Assembly: GCA_046760705.1 (NCBI GenBank)
Contig: JBHIER010000040.1
Location: 1-12,805, forward strand
Direction of reading: 5' to 3'
From: JBHIER01 sp046760705 [NCBI: bacterium]
GTDB lineage: Bacteria > JBHIER01 > G020348925
DNA length: 12,805 bases
Part shown: piece after piece, positions 7,898 through 12,805 of the stretch
Position numbering within the stretch: the stretch's first letter is position 1
How the letters are laid out: every line of letters starts with the position of its first letter
Position numbers and translations under genes: made by a program
Notes under the pieces: model-generated
Database searches by the model: none
What the model saw: only the letters and a program-made list of their open reading frames with translations
What the model was told of the DNA's origin: nothing

Positions 7898-7949
7898 GGT
7901 AACTCCAAATAAATAAGCTCGGAGTTACCGCTTCAGCGGTTTATTTTAT
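7898..7949 (+). terminator. Hairpin pair; terminator-like stem before the cohesin gene
   Basis: The downstream stem ACCGC (7927-7931), loop TTCA, GCGGT (7936-7940) is followed by TTATTTTAT, giving a Rho-independent terminator shape, though the stem is only 5 bp. It can end the DUF350-transglutaminase transcript. A second stem, GGTAACTCC (7898-7906) with GGAGTTACC (7921-7929), shares the bases ACC at 7927-7929, so both cannot form fully at once. No clear promoter lies between this site and the cohesin gene. Confidence 0.5.
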
Positions 7950-7975
7950 GACTCATCAGTCAGGAGAAGAAGATA

Positions 7976-9850
7976 ATGAAGAAAATACTGCCCCTTTTTG
8001 AACTCCTACTTTTTGTTATTTTCCCAAGAAATGGCGCAGCACAAGATGTACTCTTAGATTGCAGTTTTGGAAAGACCCACGCGGGAGGCTCTGGTGGAGT
8101 CTCTATATATTTACGAAACAGGGACGTAAATGTTGCCAGTGTGCAGTTCGATCTCCTCTTCGATACTGACAATTTAACAGTCGAGGAGGTTAACAGATCG
8201 TATCGCACAGAACATATTTCCATTTTCAATTGGGAAAACATAGATGTGGGAATTCATGTTTCTATGGCCGACTCTCAGTCTACTATCAAAGCTGGCGCCG
8301 GTAGTATAGCAAAAATCATTATTGGTACGAACTTTAATAGTCCGATTGGTACGTATGATTTAATAGTGACGAATGCCATGCTATATGATTCTCTGAGCAA
8401 TGAAATCCCCACCAGGACGGCAAACGGCGAATTCATGATTATTCATGGTGCATACCTAAGGATAGATAGCCCAAAGGTGCTGCCTGGTAGTATTGCTAAT
8501 ATGGCAGGGGTGTGGTTAGATTCTTATGTGTTCGTGGAGTCCGTGCAGTTTGATCTCAACTATGATACATATAACTTTACTGTTACCAATGTTGAGCAGC
8601 CATTCATATCAGATATTGTGTTCCCTGCTTTCTCCTGGTCACGCATCGAGGAGGGAATACATGTATCTTTATCTGATGCCACCTTATCTTTCCCGTCAGC
8701 GGAATGCCTTGCTTCTGTTTCCTTTGATGTAGGGTCCGATGTCGTCAGAGACTCTTCCTATTATTTGACATTAGATAACGTTGTGTTAGTACATTCATCG
8801 AGCAATGAGGTTGCGGTCAAAGTAAGGAGTGGAAGTTTTTTTGTCCCTTCTCACGACGTCTATTTAAGCATAGAGGGATACGAAGGGGAGCAAGGGAGCG
8901 TCGATAACAAAGTCTGGATACTTTTTGATGTAAGCTATGTTGACGTGGCTGCGGTGAAGTTTGACCTGCTTTACGACACGAACAATTTAAGTATAAGCAG
9001 GGTTGAAACAACCGAGGCATCTGCAGCCTTCACTAATATTGACTGGAACAACATTTCGGGTGGGACGCAAATCTTCATGAGCAATGATGGTGCCGTAATA
9101 TCCCATGGAGGCTGGCGATCAATAGCCTATGTCTTCTTTGACATAGCTCCTGACGCCCCCACTGGAAATTATGATCTGGCTTTCTCCGGAGTTGTCTTGC
9201 TCGACACGCTGAACAATGAAATACTCACCAAAACAACGGATGGGAGATTTCATGTTTATCCGAAGATTGATTCGATGATCTTGACCGTAGTCGACGGTGC
9301 TGGGTTTCCGGGGAGCAGAGGTAACGTAGTTCCTATTCATCTTGAAAATAATCGCCGAATACACGGGTTTCAGTTAGATTTAGCGTTCGATACTAATAGG
9401 TTGTTAGTGAGCGATGTGGAAAGAACGCCTCGGACGGAGCACGTTATGATCCATACCTGGTCTTGGATCGATCGGGGGATCCGTATAGTCATATACACTG
9501 AAGGTGGTATACATTTCGGTACAGGCTCAATTGCTGATATCTCTTTTGATGTATACGAGAATGCACCCCTTGGTGAATATGGCCTGGTTATTGATTCTGC
9601 CATCGTGGCCGATGGCTATGGAACCTCTGTGGCCACTGATCTATTTGATGGGATACTAAGAGTGGTTAAACAAGGAGACGTAGATGGGAACGGCCGCGTT
9701 GACATAGCAGATATAATGCTGACGGTCAATATCATCTTAGGCATACACGAACCCAACCCAGGTGAAGTTTCAGTCGCCGATTGCAACGACGACGATGAAG
9801 TGAATGTTCTGGATGTCGTGTGTATAGTCAACATTGTTATTGGAGGTTAA
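7976..9850 (+). CDS. Secreted protein with four cohesin-like repeats and a C-terminal type I dockerin
   Basis: The start ATG has AGGAGA 8 bases upstream. Residues 1-22 form a signal peptide (ending GAA). Four repeats of about 130 residues follow at roughly 25-157, 158-292, 294-429 and 433-564. Each shows the same pattern: a strand 'V-x-F/L-D-L-x-(Y/F)-D-T-x-x-(L/F)', then a 'W-x-x-I-x-x-G-I/T' segment, then 'G-S-I-A', then 'P-x-G-x-Y-x-L'. This is the beta-sandwich pattern of cohesin-like domains. Residues 566-624 are a type I dockerin with two calcium loops, DVDGNGRVDIAD (568-579) and DCNDDDEVNVLD (602-613), each with acidic or Asn ligands at positions 1, 3, 5, 9 and 12. Cohesin binds dockerin in cellulosomes; here both sit in one chain, so self-association or a surface network is inferred. 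The gene looks more AT-rich than the next one. Confidence 0.85.
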   Translation: MKKILPLFELLLFVIFPRNGAAQDVLLDCSFGKTHAGGSGGVSIYLRNRDVNVASVQFDLLFDTDNLTVEEVNRSYRTEHISIFNWENIDVGIHVSMADSQSTIKAGAGSIAKIIIGTNFNSPIGTYDLIVTNAMLYDSLSNEIPTRTANGEFMIIHGAYLRIDSPKVLPGSIANMAGVWLDSYVFVESVQFDLNYDTYNFTVTNVEQPFISDIVFPAFSWSRIEEGIHVSLSDATLSFPSAECLASVSFDVGSDVVRDSSYYLTLDNVVLVHSSSNEVAVKVRSGSFFVPSHDVYLSIEGYEGEQGSVDNKVWILFDVSYVDVAAVKFDLLYDTNNLSISRVETTEASAAFTNIDWNNISGGTQIFMSNDGAVISHGGWRSIAYVFFDIAPDAPTGNYDLAFSGVVLLDTLNNEILTKTTDGRFHVYPKIDSMILTVVDGAGFPGSRGNVVPIHLENNRRIHGFQLDLAFDTNRLLVSDVERTPRTEHVMIHTWSWIDRGIRIVIYTEGGIHFGTGSIADISFDVYENAPLGEYGLVIDSAIVADGYGTSVATDLFDGILRVVKQGDVDGNGRVDIADIMLTVNIILGIHEPNPGEVSVADCNDDDEVNVLDVVCIVNIVIGG

Positions 9851-9869
9851 AGAAACAGGAGGTACCAAA

Positions 9870-11897
9870 ATGAGACGCGCTTTTTTAGCTATAATTCTTT
9901 GCTTCGTTTTAGCCCTCCCGCTTTCCGGGGAGGAGAAACATCCAATCACTTTTGATGACTTCTTCGGAATGGGGCGGGTGAGCGATCCTCAGGTGTCGCC
10001 GGACGGAAAACGGGTAGCCTACACCGTAACCTGGTACGACAAAGAGGAGAACAGAGGAAACAGCGACATCTGGATTCTTCCCATAGACGGCGGCGAGCCG
10101 ATTCAACTGACCAACAGCCCCAAAGGCGACTCCCACCCCCGCTGGTCGCCCGACGGGAAGAGGGTCGCTTTCATCTCTTCCAGAAAAGGCACGCCGCAAG
10201 TGTGGATGATCCCGGCCGACGGGGGTGAGGCCAGGCAGATTACGACCATCTCGACCGGTGCCTCCGGAGTCGAGTGGTCGCCGGATGGTACCTCTCTGCT
10301 GTTTACCTCCGATGTCTATCCCGACTGTCCGAACGATTCCTGCAACAAGGCCAGAGATGAAGAGAGAGAAAAGAGCAAGGTCAAGGCCAGACTCATAGAT
10401 AAACTCCTCTACCGGCACTGGAACCACTGGCGCGAGGGCAAGGTTAGCCACCTTTTTATCGTTCCCGACTCGGGTGGTGTGGGCACCGATCTGACCCCAG
10501 GGGAGCACGACGTCCCACCCATATCGTTGGGCAGTGGGCACGATTACGCTTTCTCTCCAGATGGCCAGGAGATTTGCTTTGTGATGAACACCGACCCGGT
10601 GGTGGCCATCAGCACCAACAACGATCTCTTCACAATTCCAATGGGTGGAGGCGAATCGAAGCGAATTACTACAAACAAGGCGAATGATAACCAGCCCCAT
10701 TACTCTCCCGATGGCCGTTATATCGCCTACCGGGCCATGGAACGGCCCGGATTTGAATCGGATCGGTATCAATTGATGCTGTATGACAGAGAGACGGGAG
10801 AACTCAAAAGTCTCACTAAGGATTTTGACTACACAGTAAGAGGTATTGTGTGGGCACCGGACAGCAAGACGATCTATTTCACCGTCCCGGATCGGGGGTA
10901 TACTTCCATCTGCTCAGTTCCCATCAAAGGTGGCCAGGTGAAGAAGGTCATCACCAAAGGTATGAACGACCAGCTTCGCCTGACATCAGACGGCAAGACG
11001 TTTGTCTTCAGGCATCAGCAGATGGATCTGCCCCACGAACTATTCAAGGCTGATGTGAGGAGAAGGAAGGTAACGCGGCTGAGCTTCACAAATGAAGAAC
11101 TGGTGAGTCAACTTGATATGAACCCAGTTGAGGAGTTCTGGTTCATCGGGGCCAAGGGCGACTCGGTCCACGGGTTTCTGCTCAAGCCACCTGGTTTTGA
11201 TCCTGCAAAAAAATGGCCCATGATCTACCTCATCCATGGGGGACCACAGGGGGCGTGGGAGGACGAGTTTCACTATCGCTGGAACGGGCAGATGTTCGCC
11301 TCCCCCGGATATGTCGTGGCTATGGTCAATTTTCATGGCAGTGTCGGCTACGGTCAGGAATTCACCGACGCTGTGAGCCGAGACTGGGGCGGTGCACCTT
11401 ATGAAGATCTCATGAAAGGTGTCGATTACCTCACTTCAACCTATGACTTCATCGACGGAGACCGCATCGGTGCAGCCGGGGCTTCGTACGGTGGATTTAT
11501 GATCAACTGGATCGCCGGGCACCCACATCCCTTCAAATGCCTCGTCAACCACGATGGGGTCTACGACCAGGTGAGCATGTACGGGGCGACGGAGGAACTC
11601 TGGTTTCCCGAGTGGGAGTTCGGCGGGACACCCTGGGACAATTCCGAAGAGTACGAGAAGTGGTCACCCAGCACGTATGCAGCCAATTTCAGGACACCCA
11701 TGCTCATCGTCCACGGTGAGAATGACTTCAGAGTGCCGAGCACCCAGGGGTTTCAGGTCTTCACCGCCTTGCAACGTCAGGGAGTCCCCTCGAAGCTTCT
11801 TTATTTCCCTGATGAGGACCACTTTGTCCGCAAACCCCAAAACGCCGAACTATGGTGGAAAACCCTCCATGAATGGTTTGCGGAATATCTTGAATAG
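9870..11897 (+). CDS. Exported S9 family (prolyl oligopeptidase/acylaminoacyl-peptidase type) serine peptidase
   Basis: From ATG 9870 (AGGAGG at 9857-9862, 7 bases upstream) the protein has 675 residues, normal for the family. A signal peptide occupies about 1-19. The N-terminal beta-propeller contains PD40-type repeats such as SPDGKRVAY, SPDGKRVAF and SPDGRYIAY. The alpha/beta-hydrolase domain holds the oxyanion segment HGGP (456-459) and the triad S539 (GASYGGF), D619 (HGENDFRVP) and H651 (DEDHF), in the family order and spacing. It should cleave peptides, often after Pro or as N-acyl or dipeptidyl units, in the periplasm or outside. It starts 19 bases after the cohesin gene stop, so the two form an operon; a shared extracellular role is inferred. 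The stop TAG is made at the junction with a mobile element. Confidence 0.93.
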   Translation: MRRAFLAIILCFVLALPLSGEEKHPITFDDFFGMGRVSDPQVSPDGKRVAYTVTWYDKEENRGNSDIWILPIDGGEPIQLTNSPKGDSHPRWSPDGKRVAFISSRKGTPQVWMIPADGGEARQITTISTGASGVEWSPDGTSLLFTSDVYPDCPNDSCNKARDEEREKSKVKARLIDKLLYRHWNHWREGKVSHLFIVPDSGGVGTDLTPGEHDVPPISLGSGHDYAFSPDGQEICFVMNTDPVVAISTNNDLFTIPMGGGESKRITTNKANDNQPHYSPDGRYIAYRAMERPGFESDRYQLMLYDRETGELKSLTKDFDYTVRGIVWAPDSKTIYFTVPDRGYTSICSVPIKGGQVKKVITKGMNDQLRLTSDGKTFVFRHQQMDLPHELFKADVRRRKVTRLSFTNEELVSQLDMNPVEEFWFIGAKGDSVHGFLLKPPGFDPAKKWPMIYLIHGGPQGAWEDEFHYRWNGQMFASPGYVVAMVNFHGSVGYGQEFTDAVSRDWGGAPYEDLMKGVDYLTSTYDFIDGDRIGAAGASYGGFMINWIAGHPHPFKCLVNHDGVYDQVSMYGATEELWFPEWEFGGTPWDNSEEYEKWSPSTYAANFRTPMLIVHGENDFRVPSTQGFQVFTALQRQGVPSKLLYFPDEDHFVRKPQNAELWWKTLHEWFAEYLE

Positions 11898-11930
11898 TAT
11901 CTGTCCGCACCTGTCATTCCTTATTTCCCG

Positions 11931-11959
11931 CCTGTCATTCCTGCGAATGCAGGAATCTC
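11931..11959 (+). repeat. Palindromic repeat unit 1 (forward)
   Basis: CCTGTC leads into the stem ATTCCTGC (11937-11944), loop GAAT, stem GCAGGAAT (11949-11956), then CTC. The core resembles the 'GTCATTCC...GGAATC' intergenic palindromes common in many bacteria. An 11-bp direct copy of its first half, CCTGTCATTCC, occurs at 11910-11920 without the second arm. Confidence 0.75.
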
Positions 11960-11982
11960 ATGCTCTGCTGACAGCGGACGGG

Positions 11983-12015
11983 GAGATTCCTGATCGCGTC
12001 AGGAACGAAGACAGG
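11983..12015 (-). repeat. Palindromic repeat unit 2 (inverted)
   Basis: Read on the minus strand this begins CCTGTC and ends AATCTC, matching unit 1 in opposite orientation. The stem is TTCCTGA (11987-11993) with TCAGGAA (11999-12005) around TCGCG. Units 1 and 2 together make an 85-base inverted pair bounded by CCTGTC (11931-11936) and GACAGG (12010-12015). Confidence 0.65.
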
Positions 12016-12026
12016 CCACAAAACCC

Positions 12027-12046
12027 GTCCCTGCGGATGCAGGGAT
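12027..12046 (+). repeat. Palindromic repeat unit 3
   Basis: The stem TCCCTGC (12028-12034) pairs with GCAGGGA (12039-12045) around GGAT; a G-T pair extends it. It is a diverged copy of unit 1, with CCGTC in front. Confidence 0.55.
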
Positions 12047-12072
12047 GCACAAAAGGTCACAAAGAGTTGAAA

Positions 12073-12099
12073 TGTCATTCTGACGAAGGTCAGAATCTC
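12073..12099 (+). repeat. Palindromic repeat unit 4
   Basis: TGTC leads into the stem ATTCTGAC (12077-12084), loop GAAG, stem GTCAGAAT (12089-12096), then CTC. Flanks and outer stem match unit 1, while the inner stem differs on both arms and stays fully paired. Confidence 0.7.
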
Positions 12100-12161
12100 A
12101 GGTGATTTCGGACAGACACTGAATAGGATTCAAGCTAATATAGAGATAAAGAGAATACGTG

Positions 12162-12190
12162 TTGACAATGCCTTTGAATTATGGTAGATT
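12162..12190 (+). promoter_or_regulatory. Strong sigma-70 promoter upstream of hicB
   Basis: A perfect -35 box TTGACA (12162-12167), 17-base spacer and TAGATT (12185-12190, 4/6 match). Transcription should begin near 12197, so the hicB transcript carries a leader of about 180 bases. Confidence 0.65.
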
Positions 12191-12196
12191 GCAATG

Positions 12197-12372
12197 TTAA
12201 GGAAACATCTCGGAAATTCTACAGATTTCCGAGAAGTTCGGTTGTTTGCAGGGGGTATGCCCCCCTGCAAGGGTAACAGCGGAGCAATCCGAGCTGGCGG
12301 AGGATTGTGGAGCGGCATAGGGTCGGTAGACCCTTTGGAGGATTTATCGACCAAAGGGAGCTAAGCTCTTTT
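12197..12372 (+). promoter_or_regulatory. Highly structured 5' leader RNA before hicB (unassigned)
   Basis: Between the promoter and the hicB ribosome site lies a non-coding stretch packed with inverted repeats. Stem A is CTCGGAAAT (12209-12217) with ATTTCCGAG (12225-12233). Stem B is TTGCAGGGGG (12246-12255) with CCCCCTGCAA (12261-12270). Stem C is CAATCC (12285-12290) with GGATTG (12302-12307). Stem D is GGGTC (12320-12324) with GACCC (12329-12333). Stem E is CCCTTTGG (12331-12338) with CCAAAGGG (12351-12358); it shares bases with D. A small stem GAGC/GCTC (12358-12368) is followed by TTTT. I do not recognise a known RNA class. A regulatory leader, an independent small RNA or the remnant of a palindromic element are all possible. 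Confidence 0.45.
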
Positions 12373-12379
12373 AAAGGAG

Positions 12380-12614
12380 GTGGAGAAGATTTCAGTCCAG
12401 GTGATTCTCGAACAGGATGAGCATGGCCGCTACATCGCTTCATGCCCTACTCTTCAGGGATGCCACTCTCAGGGGAATACTCCTGAGGAGGCGCTGGAAA
12501 AATGTGAAAGATGTCATGGAGATGTGTGTTGAGGAGCTGAGAGAAGAGAATAAAACCCTCGATCTTCGCTACCCGGAAGTGATAGCCATCAAGCATCTTG
12601 AAGTTGCCATATGA
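12380..12614 (+). pseudogene. hicB: HicB family antitoxin gene, frameshifted
   Basis: From GTG 12380 (ribosome site within AAAGGAGG, 12373-12380, unusually close to the start) the frame reads EKISVQVILEQDEHGRYIAS, then CPTLQGCHSQGNTPEEALE, a clear HicB N-terminal domain, but stops at 12530-12532 after 50 codons. The natural continuation, NVKDVMEMCVEELREENKTL, through to LEVAI, lies in another frame from 12501 and ends at 12614. The two join if one A is removed from the run of five at 12498-12502, giving a 77-residue protein of normal HicB length. HicB neutralises the HicA mRNA-cleaving toxin. No hicA is seen on either side, so this is a solitary, probably inactive copy, unless the extra A is a sequencing error. 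An in-frame GTG start needs independent support, because the Shine-Dalgarno bases abut it. Confidence 0.75.
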
Positions 12615-12703
12615 TAAATGCTCCCTCCCTCCGCTTCCGCAGCAAGGGGCACTAAGAAAATGTTATGCGCAATGGTTTGCTAAATAAGAGTTGAGGATCC
12701 TTT

Positions 12704-12805
12704 ATGAATAGAACAGGTAAAAGGCAAAATGCGAATATTGGGTTTAAAGCTTCACTTCTGCATGTGGCTGATAGGCTTATTGGTTCTACTGCTGAAGTGA
12801 TGCGA
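12704..12805 (+). CDS. Start of a gene resembling type I restriction-modification HsdM; runs off the window
   Basis: An ATG at 12704 with GAGGA (12693-12697) 6 bases upstream opens 34 codons without a stop to the window end. Residues 9-27 (NANIGFKASLLHVADRLIG) resemble the N terminus of HsdM N6-adenine methyltransferase subunits, where 'ANIGF-x-x-K-L-W-x-x-A-D-K-L-R-G' opens the helical domain. The last residues (STAEVMR) fit less well, so it might be a diverged or broken copy. Only 34 residues are visible, so the family call is tentative. Confidence 0.4.
   Translation, partial: MNRTGKRQNANIGFKASLLHVADRLIGSTAEVMR

Larger units (their letters stand above)
11897..12119. mobile_element. Miniature palindrome-rich inverted-repeat element (MITE-like)
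   Basis: The ends form an 11-bp terminal inverted repeat with one mismatch: GTATCTGTCCG (11897-11907) and, read on the other strand, GTGTCTGTCCG (12119-12109). Immediately outside, TGAATA occurs on both sides (11891-11896 and 12120-12125), as a 6-bp target duplication would. The 223-bp interior has no coding frame and contains four hairpin units (next entries). Removing the element and one TGAATA copy restores GAA TAG, so the peptidase stop was preserved by the insertion. A non-autonomous element moved by a transposase encoded elsewhere is the natural reading. I cannot assign an IS family. Confidence 0.65.

Noticed and set aside
9909-10772. A 287-codon minus-strand open frame
   Set aside because: It is antisense to the S9 peptidase beta-propeller, which has intact motifs throughout. 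The minus-strand product shows no known pattern.
11897-12119. CRISPR array from the repeated palindromes
   Set aside because: Units differ in orientation, sequence and spacing, there are no uniform spacers, and no cas genes are present.
12498-12502. Programmed ribosomal frameshifting in hicB
   Set aside because: Joining the two halves needs a skipped base (+1 type). A -1 slip at the A run leads at once to ATG TGA, and no stimulatory site is evident. A one-base insertion or sequencing error is simpler.
12417-12614. Separate 65-codon gene in the second hicB frame
   Set aside because: Its first 28 residues are out-of-frame hicB N-terminal sequence; only the part from 12501 is HicB-like, so it is the second half of the broken gene.

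Overview
The window comes from a Gram-negative bacterium that I cannot place firmly. Exported multidomain proteins with cohesin-like modules, a type I dockerin, and an HExxH protease ending in Ig-like and GATase-like modules suit uncultured lineages of the FCB superphylum and neighbouring candidate phyla. That placement is inference from protein style; no rRNA or tRNA gene was seen.

Layout. (1) Positions 1-2503, minus strand: a secreted putative zinc metalloprotease, cut by the window edge. It is open across the whole left end because its stop lies outside. (2) Positions 2504-2949: a divergent intergenic region with a candidate promoter in each direction and a long imperfect palindrome. (3) Positions 2950-4756: a membrane glycosyltransferase fused to TPR repeats, broken by what looks like an internal deletion with a frame change near 3953. 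(4) 4782-5408: a membrane-anchored SAM methyltransferase. (5) 5557-7839: a tight three-gene unit with its own promoter, encoding a DUF350 membrane protein, an exported lytic transglycosylase and an exported transglutaminase-like protein. (6) 7840-7975: a short gap with two mutually exclusive hairpins. (7) 7976-11897: a two-gene unit encoding a secreted protein with four cohesin-like repeats and a C-terminal dockerin, then an exported S9 prolyl-oligopeptidase-family peptidase. (8) 11897-12119: a palindrome-rich miniature mobile element, with an 11-bp terminal inverted repeat and a 6-bp target duplication, inserted across the peptidase stop codon without changing it. (9) 12162-12614: a strong promoter, a heavily structured 5' leader and a frameshifted hicB antitoxin gene with no visible hicA. 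(10) 12704-12805: the first 34 codons of a gene resembling the N terminus of type I restriction-modification HsdM.

Most intact genes act outside the cytoplasm: peptidoglycan cleavage, a papain-fold transglutaminase-like enzyme, two exported proteases and a cohesin/dockerin protein that could self-associate or build a surface scaffold. The right end (mobile element, solitary broken antitoxin, possible restriction-modification gene) looks like an accessory boundary. The strongest unusual signals are the miniature element, the hicB leader RNA, the overlapping hairpins before the cohesin gene and the single-protein cohesin-dockerin architecture.
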